Below are positions 26,633-35,713 of a DNA stretch of 64,000 nt, in pieces. Position 1 is the stretch's first letter. Each line of letters starts with the position of its first letter. Origin of the DNA: CBDESM01 sp965205165. GTDB taxonomy: Bacteria; Chloroflexota; Dehalococcoidia; Bin125. The position numbers and the translations under genes are program-made. The stretch covers positions 2,789,869 through 2,853,868 of the forward strand of contig OZ242037.1 in the NCBI GenBank assembly GCA_965205165.1, read 5' to 3'. A model generated the notes under the pieces. It saw nothing but the letters and a program-made list of their open reading frames with translations, did no database searches and had not been told where the DNA came from.

Positions 26633-26642
<10 letters not shown>
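25773..26642 (+). CDS. HIT-superfamily protein
   Basis: A 289-residue protein of the HIT/GalT superfamily. It begins with a zinc-knuckle-like CVFCGIADGRE (residues 13-23) and carries the His triad in SQPHAHLQVHAG (about 145-156), whose middle His forms the nucleotidyl intermediate. It is longer than standard HIT hydrolases (110-150 residues) and has a second, diverged half, closer to a GalT-like two-domain form. Likely a nucleotide hydrolase or nucleotidyltransferase of unknown substrate. GACGCT sits 6 nt before ATG where other genes here have TANNNT, and there is no Shine-Dalgarno site. It overlaps the convergent rph gene by 10 nt. Confidence 0.8.
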
Positions 26643-27358
<716 letters not shown>

Positions 27359-27365
27359 CGGGGGG

Positions 27366-27371
27366 ATTGTA
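27366..27371 (-). promoter_or_regulatory. -10 box of rph
   Basis: TACAAT (reverse strand), five of six matches to TATAAT, ends 7 nt before the rph start codon. With the usual spacing, transcription would begin at the A of ATG. Confidence 0.45.
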
Positions 27372-27420
27372 GGAGCGCGTATCCTGCGGGCGACATAAGG
27401 GGCACGGCCGGGAGGGCGAC

Positions 27421-28854
27421 ATGGCGATTGCGGGATACGCGGACTTGGACGCGACGGATCTGGCGCGGCTGATCGCGGAGGGGGAGGTGTCGGAGCTGGA
27501 GCTGCTGGAGGAGGCGATCGAGCGGGCGGAGCGGGTGAATCCGCAGCTGAACGCGCTGGTCTACCCGTGGTACGACCACGCGCGGGAGCAGGCGGCGGCG
27601 GGGCTGCCGGAGGGGCCGCTGCACGGGGTGCCGTTCCTGCTCAAGGACTTGGGCACGGCCTACGCGGGGCAGATGATGAGCAGCGGGTCGCGGATCTACG
27701 CGGACGACGCGGCGGATCACGACCATGCGATGACGGCGCGGTACAAGGCGGCGGGGCTGAGCATTTTCGGGCGGTCGACGTCGCCGGAGTTCGGGCTGAC
27801 GGCGACGACGGAATCGCTGCTGCACGGGAAGACGCGCAATCCGTGGAATCTGGAGCACACGTCGGGCGGTTCATCGGGCGGGGCGTCGGCGCTGGTGGCG
27901 GCGGGGGTGCTGCCGATCGCCAACGCCTCGGACGGGGGCGGCTCGATCCGGATTCCGGCGTCGTGCACGGGGCTGTTCGGGCTGAAGCCGACGCGTGGGC
28001 GGACGCCGATGGGGCCGGACGTGGGCGAGGGCTGGGCGGGGATGAGCACGATCCACGCGGTCTCGAAGAGCGTTCGGGACAGCGCGTTGCTGCTCGATTG
28101 CACGGCGGGGCCGGATGCGGGCGCGCCGTACTTCGCGCCGCCGCCGGAGCGGGCGTGGGCGGACGAGGTGGGGCGGGATCCGGGCAAGCTGCGGGTCGGG
28201 GTGGTGCATTCGGCGTTCAACGAGGTGGACGTGCACCCGGACTGCCTGGCGGCGGTCGAGCATGCGGCCGATCTGTGCCGGCAGCTCGATCTGGAGGTGG
28301 AGGATGCGGTGCTCGAGATTCCGGAGCAGCTGCGCGCGTCGTCGGTGGACATCATTCGGGCGGCGACGCGGGTGATGGTGGAGGATCGGGCGGCGGCGCT
28401 GGGGCGGGAGCCGAATCCGGAGGACGTGGAGCCGCTGACGTGGCGGATGATCCAGGCGGATCGTTCGAGCGGGGCGGACTACCTGCGGGCGACGCGGGCG
28501 GTGCATGCGACGGGGCGGATCGTGGCGGGCTGGTTCGCGGACTACGACGTGATGCTGACGCCGACGATGGCGCAGCCGCCGATGGAGATCGGGCGACTGG
28601 CGCTGGACCGGGAGGACTACATGGAGCAGGGGCGGGACGTCCTCAGCTCGGTGGCGTTCACGGCGACCTTCAACGCGGCGGGGAATCCGGCGGCGTCGGT
28701 GCCGCTGTACTGGAGCGAGGCGGGGCTGCCGATCGGCACGCAGTTCGTCGCGCCCTACGGGGACGAGGCGGCGCTGTTCCGGCTGGCGGGGGCGCTGGAG
28801 CAGCTGCAGCCGTGGGCGGGGCGGCGGCCGCCGCTACACTCGGATGCCGGATAG
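27421..28854 (+). CDS. Amidase-signature family hydrolase
   Basis: A 477-residue amidase-signature enzyme with the full Ser-cisSer-Lys triad: Lys in PFLLKDLG, and the serines in HTSGGSSGGASALVAAG, with DGGGSIRIPASCTG just after. It hydrolyses an amide to acid plus ammonia or amine; the substrate is not predictable. It is not GatA, since no gatB or gatC accompanies it and the C-terminal half differs. ATG has GGGAGG 5 nt upstream, and TATCCT 36 nt before ATG is a likely -10 box. The ThDP enzyme gene follows 21 nt later. Confidence 0.92.
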   Translation: MAIAGYADLDATDLARLIAEGEVSELELLEEAIERAERVNPQLNALVYPWYDHAREQAAAGLPEGPLHGVPFLLKDLGTAYAGQMMSSGSRIYADDAADHDHAMTARYKAAGLSIFGRSTSPEFGLTATTESLLHGKTRNPWNLEHTSGGSSGGASALVAAGVLPIANASDGGGSIRIPASCTGLFGLKPTRGRTPMGPDVGEGWAGMSTIHAVSKSVRDSALLLDCTAGPDAGAPYFAPPPERAWADEVGRDPGKLRVGVVHSAFNEVDVHPDCLAAVEHAADLCRQLDLEVEDAVLEIPEQLRASSVDIIRAATRVMVEDRAAALGREPNPEDVEPLTWRMIQADRSSGADYLRATRAVHATGRIVAGWFADYDVMLTPTMAQPPMEIGRLALDREDYMEQGRDVLSSVAFTATFNAAGNPAASVPLYWSEAGLPIGTQFVAPYGDEAALFRLAGALEQLQPWAGRRPPLHSDAG

Positions 28855-28875
28855 TTCCGCAAACGGAGGATTCGC

Positions 28876-30519
28876 ATGAAGACCGCCAACGCAGTTGCCG
28901 AGATGCTGAAGCGGGAGGGGGTCGAGTTCGTGGTCGGCTATCCCGTCAATCCGATTTTCGAGGCGGCCGCGCAGGCGGACATCCGCACGGTGGTGGTGCG
29001 GCAGGAGCGGACGGGGCTGCACATCGCGGACGCGTTCAGCCGGGTGAATTCGGGGGATCAGGTGGGGGTGTTCCTGAGCCAGGCGGGGCCGGGGGCGGAG
29101 AACGCGTTCGGTGGGATGGCGCAGGCGTACGGGGATTCGGTGCCGCTGGTGGCGATTCCGGGCGGGTACGACCGGGCGCACACGAACGTCGCGCCGCATT
29201 TCTCGAGCCTGCTGAACTACCAGCACGTGACGAAGTGGAACGAGCAGGTTGCGCGGGCGGACGACTTGCCGAACGCGGTGCGGCGGGCGTTCACGCATGC
29301 GAAGAACGGGCGGCCGCGGCCGGTGTCGCTGGAGATTCCGGGCGATCTGTGGGGCGAGGACGTGGATCCGTCGGGCTACGCGCCGGCGATCACGGCGAAG
29401 CCGGGGCCGGATCCGGCGGATGCGCGGCGGGCGGCGCAGGCGCTGGTGGAGGCGGAGCGGCCGGTGATCTACGCGGGGCAGGGGGTGCATTACGCGAAGG
29501 CGTGGGAGCAGCTGCGGGAGCTGGCGGAGCTGCTGGAGGCGCCGGTGACGACGAGTTTGCAGGGGAAGAGCGCGTTCGACGAGACGCATCCGCTGTCGCT
29601 GGGCTCGGGCGGGCGGGCGGTGCCGGCGGCGGTGCACGAGTTCGTGCGGGACGCGGACGTGATCTTCGGGATCGGCTGCTCGTTCGCGGCGACGAATTAC
29701 GGGATCAAGTTCCCGAAGGGGCCGCGCTACATCCACGCGACGCTGGACGCGGAGGATTTCAACAACGAGGTGGAGATCGAGCAGGGCGTGGTGGGCGACG
29801 CGGGGCTGGTGCTGGACGCGATCATCGGGGAGGCGCGGGAGCTGATCGGTTCGGCGCGGGGGCGGCGGGACGCGACGGCGGACAAGATCGCGCGGCTGAA
29901 CGGGGCCTGGAACGATGATTGGGCGGCGAAGCGGAACCACGACGGGTCGCCGCTGAATCCGTACCGGGTGCTGCGGGACCTGCACGCGGTGCTGGACGCG
30001 GAGGTGGGGATCGAGAACGTGATCGCGACGCACGACGCGGGGTCGCCGCGGGATCAGATGTCGCCGTTCTGGACGAGCACGGCGCCGCTGTCGTACATCG
30101 GCTGGGGCAAGACGACGCAGCTGGGCTACGGGCTTGGGCTGGCGATGGGGGCGAAGCTGGCGCGCCCGGAGAAGACCTGCCTGAACGTCTGGGGCGATGC
30201 GGCGATCGGGATGACGGGGATGGATTTCGAGACGGCGGTGCGGGAGGGGATTCCGATCCTGAGCGTGCTGCTGAACAATTTCTCGATGGCGATCGAGCTG
30301 CCGATCATGGCGACGGCGACGGAGAAGTACCGCGCGACGGACATCAGCGGCCACTACGCCGACATGGCGAAGGCCTTCGGCGGCTACGGCGAGCGGGTGG
30401 AGCGGGTCGAGGACATCCAAGCGGCGGTGAAGCGCGGGATCCGCGCCACGCAGGACGGCCAGCCGGCGCTGATCGAGTTCATCACCGAAAAGGAGATCGA
30501 CTATTCGATCTTCCGCTAG
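28876..30519 (+). CDS. Thiamine-diphosphate enzyme, acetolactate synthase-like
   Basis: A 547-residue three-domain ThDP enzyme. The N-terminal Pyr domain has GYPVNPIFEAA and catalytic Glu in VRQERTGLHIADAFSR. The middle domain contains a GQGVHYAKAWEQL-type segment, and the C-terminal PP domain has WGDAAIGMTGMDFETAVREG then LLNNFSMAIE, the Mg-ThDP motif. The family includes acetolactate synthase, benzoylformate decarboxylase and oxalyl-CoA decarboxylase. No small regulatory subunit is adjacent, so a catabolic decarboxylase or ligase is as likely as IlvB. It may share an mRNA with the amidase. Shine-Dalgarno GGAGG is 6 nt before ATG. Confidence 0.88.
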   Translation: MKTANAVAEMLKREGVEFVVGYPVNPIFEAAAQADIRTVVVRQERTGLHIADAFSRVNSGDQVGVFLSQAGPGAENAFGGMAQAYGDSVPLVAIPGGYDRAHTNVAPHFSSLLNYQHVTKWNEQVARADDLPNAVRRAFTHAKNGRPRPVSLEIPGDLWGEDVDPSGYAPAITAKPGPDPADARRAAQALVEAERPVIYAGQGVHYAKAWEQLRELAELLEAPVTTSLQGKSAFDETHPLSLGSGGRAVPAAVHEFVRDADVIFGIGCSFAATNYGIKFPKGPRYIHATLDAEDFNNEVEIEQGVVGDAGLVLDAIIGEARELIGSARGRRDATADKIARLNGAWNDDWAAKRNHDGSPLNPYRVLRDLHAVLDAEVGIENVIATHDAGSPRDQMSPFWTSTAPLSYIGWGKTTQLGYGLGLAMGAKLARPEKTCLNVWGDAAIGMTGMDFETAVREGIPILSVLLNNFSMAIELPIMATATEKYRATDISGHYADMAKAFGGYGERVERVEDIQAAVKRGIRATQDGQPALIEFITEKEIDYSIFR

Positions 30520-30558
30520 CCCGTCCGGGATGCGGGCGGCAGCGGGACGGCGGAGCGC

Positions 30559-32169
30559 GTGAACGCCCTGTACTACGGCGACTGCTTGACGATCATGCGG
30601 GAGCTCCCGGCCGGGGAGGTCGATCTGATCTACCTGGATCCGCCGTTCAATTCGAACCGCGAGTACAACGCGATCTACCAGGACGAGACGGGCCGGCAGC
30701 TGCCGGATCAGATCGAGGCGTTTTCGGATACGTGGGAACTGGACGAGGGGCGGATGCGGGCGATCCGCGACTTGCCGGTCCTGATGACGGAGCACGGGTT
30801 CGGCGATGAGGCGATCAGCTTGGCGCGCGCTTGGCTGCCGGCGCTGGCGCGGCAGCAGCCGCGGATGGGCGCGTACATCTCGTACATGGCGGAGCGGCTG
30901 TTGGCGATGCGGCGGCTCTTGAAGCCGTCCGGTTCGCTGTTCCTGCACGCCGATCCCACGGCCTCGCACTACCTGAAGATGCTGCTCGACCTGATTTTCG
31001 GGGCGGAGCGGTTTCAGAACGAGATCATCTGGCGGCGGACGAATGCGAAAGGGCTGGCGACGCGCCGGTTGGCGTCCAACCACGATGTCATCCTCCGCTA
31101 CGGGATGTCCGCCGCCGCGAAGTGGACGCCGCAGTACAGGGAGCACGATCCAGAGTACGTGCGGAAGTTCTACCGGCACGTCGAGCCGGAGACGGGGCGC
31201 AGATACCAGCTGGGGGACTTGACGAACCCGAACAAGGATCGCCCGAATCTGACCTACGAGTTTCTGGGCGTGACGCGGGTTTGGCGATGGACATGGGAAC
31301 GGATGCAGCAGGCCTACGACGACGGGTTGATCGTGCAGTCGCAACCGGATGCGGTGCCGCGCCTCAAGCGGTATCTGGATGAGCAGCGAGGGACGCCGGT
31401 CGATGACACTTGGGACGATGTCCTGCCGGTGCAATCAAATTCGGCCGAGGACATGAAGTATTCCACGCAGAAGCCGCTGGCGCTGCTGGAGAGGATCGTG
31501 GATGCGGCGACGGAAGAGGGGGATCTCGTCTTGGATCCGTTCTGCGGCTGCGCGACCACGCTCGAGGCGGCGCACCGGCTGGGGAGGCGCTGGATCGGGA
31601 TCGACATCGCGATCCATGCGGTGCAACGGGTGGCGAAGGTGCGGCTGGGCGACCGCTGCGGCTTGATCGAGGGGGTGAATTTCAAGGTGGACGGAATACC
31701 GCGCAACGTGGAGGGCGCGCGGCTGATGTGGGAGTCGGATCCGTACCAGTTCCAGAAATGGGCGGTCGAGCAGATCGACGGTTTCGTGACGGCCAAGCGG
31801 ACGGCGGATGGCGGAATCGACGGGCGGCTCTACTTCGCCGTACCGGGCGAGGAGGCGCTTCAGAGCATGGTGCTCGAGGTGAAGGGCGGCAAGAACGTGT
31901 CGATCTCGCATCTGCGCGCGCTCATGGGGGTGCTTGAGGCAGATGACGCGCTGCAAGCCGGGTTGATCACGATGGTGAGGCCATCGGAGCGGCAGATGCG
32001 GAACTTCCAGAGGTTGATCGCCGAGGTCGGCGATATCGAGGTGCTGGGGAATCGATACCCTCGGCTCCAAGTCCTGAGCGTCGAGGAGATATTGCAAGGC
32101 GGGCGATTCCGGACGCCGAGCCCGGCGGCCCGCGGGTCGGCGCAGACGAACATGCCGCTCGACATCTGA
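30559..32169 (+). CDS. DNA methyltransferase fused to an Mrr-like nuclease domain
   Basis: A 536-residue protein starting at GTG. The methyltransferase has motif IV LDPPFNSNREYN at residues 26-37 before motif I LVLDPFCGCATTL (about 322-334), the beta-class order of N6-adenine/N4-cytosine enzymes. Residues about 394-500 read as an Mrr-like PD-(D/E)xK fold: DPYQFQKWAVEQ, then ADGGIDG (about 413-420) and LEVKGGKN (about 436-443), giving the D, E and K of the active site. Modification and cleavage would thus lie on one chain. + strand G-skew is weak toward the 3' end. The phosphatase start overlaps its stop (TGATG). Whether the nuclease cuts unmodified or modified DNA is unknown. Confidence 0.85.
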   Translation: MNALYYGDCLTIMRELPAGEVDLIYLDPPFNSNREYNAIYQDETGRQLPDQIEAFSDTWELDEGRMRAIRDLPVLMTEHGFGDEAISLARAWLPALARQQPRMGAYISYMAERLLAMRRLLKPSGSLFLHADPTASHYLKMLLDLIFGAERFQNEIIWRRTNAKGLATRRLASNHDVILRYGMSAAAKWTPQYREHDPEYVRKFYRHVEPETGRRYQLGDLTNPNKDRPNLTYEFLGVTRVWRWTWERMQQAYDDGLIVQSQPDAVPRLKRYLDEQRGTPVDDTWDDVLPVQSNSAEDMKYSTQKPLALLERIVDAATEEGDLVLDPFCGCATTLEAAHRLGRRWIGIDIAIHAVQRVAKVRLGDRCGLIEGVNFKVDGIPRNVEGARLMWESDPYQFQKWAVEQIDGFVTAKRTADGGIDGRLYFAVPGEEALQSMVLEVKGGKNVSISHLRALMGVLEADDALQAGLITMVRPSERQMRNFQRLIAEVGDIEVLGNRYPRLQVLSVEEILQGGRFRTPSPAARGSAQTNMPLDI

Positions 32170-32687
32170 TGGAGGCGCCGACGGAGTATTCGTATTGGGT
32201 CGTCGAGGGGCGGCTGTTGGCGGGGGAGTATCCGCTGGGGGAGTTGCGGGCGCTGGCGGGGGCGGGGGTGACGGCGTTCGTGGATTTGACGCGGGCGGGG
32301 GAGTCGTCGCGGCGGGGGGATCTGCCGGGGTATGCGGAGCGGCTGCGGGAGATGGCGGGGGATGATGTGCGGCATCTGCGCTTTCCGATTCCGGATATGC
32401 GGGTGCCGGAGGAGCGGCTGACGGCGGAGATTTTGGATGCGATTGATGCGGAGCTGGAGGCGGGCGGACTGGTGTACGTGCATTGCCGGGCGGGGGTGGG
32501 GCGGACGGGGACGATCATCGGGTGCTGGCTCGCGCGGCACGGGGAGCGGGGGGATGCGGCGCTGGAGCGTTTGGCGGAATTGTGGGAGGGGACGGCGCTG
32601 TCGGAGCATTTTCCGCGCACGCCGGAGAATGATTTGCAGCACGAGTACGTGCGGGATTGGGGGCTGTGGAGCAGGGGCTACGTCTAG
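32169..32687 (+). CDS. Dual-specificity/tyrosine phosphatase-like protein
   Basis: A 172-residue Cys-based phosphatase. The P-loop is HCRAGVGRTG at residues 105-114 (nucleophile Cys106, Arg112), with a candidate general acid Asp76 in FPIPDMRVP. An N-terminal WVVEGRLLAGEYP segment resembles bacterial DSP-like proteins. It overlaps the methyltransferase-nuclease stop by 1 nt, so it is translated with that gene. Substrate (phosphotyrosine protein, nucleotide or lipid) is not evident. It is convergent with the TOPRIM-like gene (4-nt overlap). Confidence 0.88.
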   Translation: MEAPTEYSYWVVEGRLLAGEYPLGELRALAGAGVTAFVDLTRAGESSRRGDLPGYAERLREMAGDDVRHLRFPIPDMRVPEERLTAEILDAIDAELEAGGLVYVHCRAGVGRTGTIIGCWLARHGERGDAALERLAELWEGTALSEHFPRTPENDLQHEYVRDWGLWSRGYV

Positions 32688-33307
32688 GCTTCGGCGCGGG
32701 CTTGGTCGACCAGCGCGCGGAGGGTGCTGAGCAGCACGTTGAAGCTGCCGGAGCGATTCCCGCCGGGCTCGACGGTCATGTGTCCGGCGATGCGGCGGGC
32801 GACGATCGTTTTGGGCATTCGCTGCTCGTAGTAGCCGCGACGGAGCAGGGGGCGCTGGAGCCGCTCCCAAGCCTGCGGCAATGCGTCGACATCGCCGGTG
32901 ATTTTCAAGTCGCGGCGCTGGAGTTTGGGATAAGCACGCCTGATCGCGGCCGGATCTCCGAGGAACCACGATTCGAGTTCGGACATGGCGATCCGAACGG
33001 TGACGTTGATCGGGCGCTCGTGCGGGCCGGTTGCGGGCAGGCCGGCATCGAGCGCGGCGGCAGCCAGCGTTTGCTTGAGGGCGAGGCAGTCGTCATCGTC
33101 TTGGTCGATGATCAGGACCACGGCGTCGGCCCAGCGGCTGCGCGCGATCGGCAGCAGGCGCTGCTCGATCTCGGCGAGCATTTGCTCTTTGCCGTGGAAG
33201 GCGGTGATTGCGAACGAGAATGATCCGACGCCGCGGGCAAGGCGGTTGATCAGGACTTCCAACGCTTCCTTGGTCGAAGCATCCTCGACGAAGAGTTCAA
33301 CGTGCAT
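32684..33307 (-). CDS. DUF4276-like TOPRIM-related protein
   Basis: A 207-residue protein starting at ATG 33307, which overlaps the ATPase 3' end by 11 nt. It fits DUF4276: the start MHVELFVEDASTKEAL with a Glu expected of a TOPRIM first strand, VVLIIDQDDDDC at 63-74 carrying a DxD-type metal site, and MSELESWFLGDP at 108-119. DUF4276 proteins usually sit beside RecF/OLD-like ATPases. I infer a nuclease or nucleotidyl-transfer effector controlled by the ATPase, by analogy with PARIS (AriA/AriB) and OLD systems. This is not shown by the sequence alone. Confidence 0.7.
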   Translation of the reverse strand: MHVELFVEDASTKEALEVLINRLARGVGSFSFAITAFHGKEQMLAEIEQRLLPIARSRWADAVVLIIDQDDDDCLALKQTLAAAALDAGLPATGPHERPINVTVRIAMSELESWFLGDPAAIRRAYPKLQRRDLKITGDVDALPQAWERLQRPLLRRGYYEQRMPKTIVARRIAGHMTVEPGGNRSGSFNVLLSTLRALVDQARAEA

Positions 33308-34517
33308 GAGACGGGATGCTGGGGCGGGAGAACATATTCTGCTGCCAAGCGATGCCCAGCAGGCCGCCGGTGTTGAGGTGGTCGAGGATGCCGGCGATAT
33401 CGGACGCGACTCGCGTCCTGGTGAAACCGTCCGGGCCGCGGCTGAGTACGCGGACTTGGTCCGCGTCCAGCGAATCAAGCAGGGACGGGGCGTGAGTCGT
33501 GACGAGGAGCTGCGATCTCACGGTCGTTTCCAAGTATTCTTCGCCGAGTTCGCGGAGCAGCGCGGGATGGACGAAGTTCTCGGGTTCTTCAATCCCGATC
33601 AGCGGCGGCGGTGCAGGATCGCCGAGCAGGATGAGATAGGCGAGCAGCTTGATGGTCCCGTCGGAGATGTATCGGGAGCGGATCGGTTCGTCGAACTGCT
33701 GATCCTTCAGTTCCAGCAGGACGGTGCCGTCGCGGAGCACTTCCGCGTTGACGCGTTCGAGTTGGGGCACGCGCCGAGCGAGTTCGCTGAAGATCGCCTC
33801 CAGCCTGCCGGGGTCGGATTGCTGTAGGAACTGCAAGACATTGGCCAGGTTTTCGCCCGACTTCGAGAGGCGGGGTTCGGGGCCCGCATTGCGCTTGTCG
33901 CGCAGATTGGGGAGATCCAAGAAGGAGAGATACCAGCCGGTGATGAAGCGGCGCAATGCGCTGACGCGCGGATGGGCCTGAAGTTGGCCCAAGGCGCTCA
34001 CCGCCAGAAGATCGGGTGAATCCAGCGGTTGTTCGGTTCGTTCCGCGTCCGAGTCGGGCTGGTCTCCGGCTACTGCAGTGCCCGTTCCGTGCTGGTAATC
34101 GAGGAAGCGGAACGGCTTGCCGTGGCTTCCGCGCCGCCATTGCAGCCATTCTCTTGCGATCACGGGGAGGCCTTGATCTTCATCGATCGCCAAGTGGTAG
34201 GTGATGACCGGGGATTTTTTCAGTTTGGGCATCTCGCGGTACTTCAATTCGATTTCGACGGGGCCGGCGCTTCCGCGGGAGCGGATCTCGCGCATGCCGC
34301 CGCGGCGCGTCCAAGCGCGCTGCAAGCCGTCGGAGAAGCACTCGGAGAGGAATGCGAACACGTCGAAGATGGTGGATTTGCCGCTGCCGTTGGGGCCGAT
34401 CAGGACGGTGAGCGGCTTGAGGTCGGCGAGGTGGACGTTGCGGAGGACGCGGTAGTTTTGAACGTGCAGCGATTCGATGCGGGGGGCGGGGCGGCCTGTT
34501 CCGTTCCGGGAGGTCAT
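33297..34517 (-). CDS. RecF/OLD-like ABC ATPase
   Basis: A 406-residue SMC/RecF-type ATPase (AAA_21 group). Walker A IGPNGSGKSTIFDV is at residues 40-53, after the RIESLHVQNYRVLRN strand typical of RecF-like proteins. The signature-like YISDGTIKLLAYLILL is near 285, Walker B LIGIEEPENFVHPAL near 307, and the H-loop VTTHAPSLLDSL near 341. ATG overlaps the CoA-transferase stop by 4 nt (ATGA) and its own 3' end overlaps DUF4276 by 11 nt. It presumably senses a trigger and gates the DUF4276 protein. No coiled coil long enough for SMC. Confidence 0.88.
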   Translation of the reverse strand: MTSRNGTGRPAPRIESLHVQNYRVLRNVHLADLKPLTVLIGPNGSGKSTIFDVFAFLSECFSDGLQRAWTRRGGMREIRSRGSAGPVEIELKYREMPKLKKSPVITYHLAIDEDQGLPVIAREWLQWRRGSHGKPFRFLDYQHGTGTAVAGDQPDSDAERTEQPLDSPDLLAVSALGQLQAHPRVSALRRFITGWYLSFLDLPNLRDKRNAGPEPRLSKSGENLANVLQFLQQSDPGRLEAIFSELARRVPQLERVNAEVLRDGTVLLELKDQQFDEPIRSRYISDGTIKLLAYLILLGDPAPPPLIGIEEPENFVHPALLRELGEEYLETTVRSQLLVTTHAPSLLDSLDADQVRVLSRGPDGFTRTRVASDIAGILDHLNTGGLLGIAWQQNMFSRPSIPSHAR

Positions 34518-35704
34518 GCGATCAGGCCGTTTGCTTCGGCTGCTGCGGTTTCTTCGGGGGTCCAGTTTAGCCAGTCTTGGGTGATTTGGGCGTTGGATTC
34601 GTTGAAGGTTTGGGGGCGGGTGTAGGTGGTGGCGGGGGTTTGGGTGAATCTTGGGACCAGGCGGTCGGTGGTGATTTTGCCCAGGGCGGGGTGGTGGTCG
34701 GGGTAGGCGAGGTGCATTTGGGCGTGTTGGAGTTGGGGGTCGGTTTGGGTGAGGTCTTGGCCGGTTTGGACTGCGCCGGCGGGGATGCGGGCGGCTTGGA
34801 GGCGGTGCATGAGGTCGTAACGGTCTTGGGGGGCGGTCCATTCGGCGATGCGGCGGTCGAGGTCGCGGCGGCGTTGCCAGCGGGTTTCGGCGTCGTCGAG
34901 GGCGGGGTCGGTCGCCCAGGCGGGGCCGCCCATTGCGGCGGCGAGGTTGCGCCATTGGGCGTCGGTTTCGACGGCGATGGCGATCCATTGGTCGTCGCCG
35001 GCGCAGGGGTAGCAGTTTTGGGGGGCGAGGCGGTCCCAGGGGTGGTCGTTGGCGACGGGGCCGGCGGGGTTGGCGTTGGCGAAGTAGTCGAGCAGTGCGG
35101 GGCCGGAGAAGCCGACGCCGACCTCGAATTGGGACATGTCGATGGATTGGCCTCGGCCGGTGCGGCGGCGGTGTTCGAGGGCGGCGAGGAGCGCGAAGGC
35201 GCCGTGGAGGCCGGCCATGTGGTCGTTGTAGGAGAAGCCGATGCCGATGTCGCTGCGGCCGGGGACGCCGGTGAGGTGGGTGAGGCCGGCGAGGGCGTGG
35301 ACGGTGGGGGCGTAGGTGACGTAGGAGGACCAGGGGCCGGTCTGGCCCATGCCGGACATGGCCATGTAGATAACGCCGGGGTTGAGGGGTGCGACGGCGT
35401 CGTAGCCGATGTTCCAGCGGTCGAGGACGCCGACGGAGAAGTTGTCGACGACGATGTCGGCGCGGAGGGCCATTTGGCGGGCGGCATCGCGGGCGTCGGG
35501 GCGGGAGAGGTCGAGCTGGAGCAGGCGCTTGTTGCGGTTCCACATGGCGAAGTAGGGGTGGTCGGGCCCGCCGGCGGCGACGGGGCGGGTGTCGGTGGCG
35601 ATTTTGACGACGTCTGCGCCCATGTCGGCGAGGAGGCGGGTGCAGAAGGGCCCGGCGAGGACATGGGTGAAGTCGAGGATGCGGATGCCGGCGAGGGGGC
35701 CCAC
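34514..35704 (-). CDS. Family III CoA transferase (CaiB/BaiF)
   Basis: A 396-residue acyl-CoA:carboxylate CoA-transferase. It opens with GIRILDFTHVLAGPFCTRLL and ADMGADVVKIA, then has MSGMGQTGPW and the active-site stretch FSYNDHMAGLHGAFALLAAL, in which Asp about 168 would form the acyl anhydride. RRTGRGQSIDMSQFE closes the signature. The acyl donor is unknown. It lies 9 nt after the second CoA transferase gene and overlaps the ATPase start by 4 nt, so the ATPase/DUF4276 module is read on the same mRNA. Confidence 0.92.
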   Translation of the reverse strand: MGPLAGIRILDFTHVLAGPFCTRLLADMGADVVKIATDTRPVAAGGPDHPYFAMWNRNKRLLQLDLSRPDARDAARQMALRADIVVDNFSVGVLDRWNIGYDAVAPLNPGVIYMAMSGMGQTGPWSSYVTYAPTVHALAGLTHLTGVPGRSDIGIGFSYNDHMAGLHGAFALLAALEHRRRTGRGQSIDMSQFEVGVGFSGPALLDYFANANPAGPVANDHPWDRLAPQNCYPCAGDDQWIAIAVETDAQWRNLAAAMGGPAWATDPALDDAETRWQRRRDLDRRIAEWTAPQDRYDLMHRLQAARIPAGAVQTGQDLTQTDPQLQHAQMHLAYPDHHPALGKITTDRLVPRFTQTPATTYTRPQTFNESNAQITQDWLNWTPEETAAAEANGLIA

Positions 35705-35713
35705 GGGGTGCTC

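Noticed and set aside
32684..33478. Longer start for the DUF4276 gene (to 33478)
   Set aside because: The added 57 codons overlap the ATPase in another frame and look like shadow sequence; ATG 33307 begins the conserved domain.
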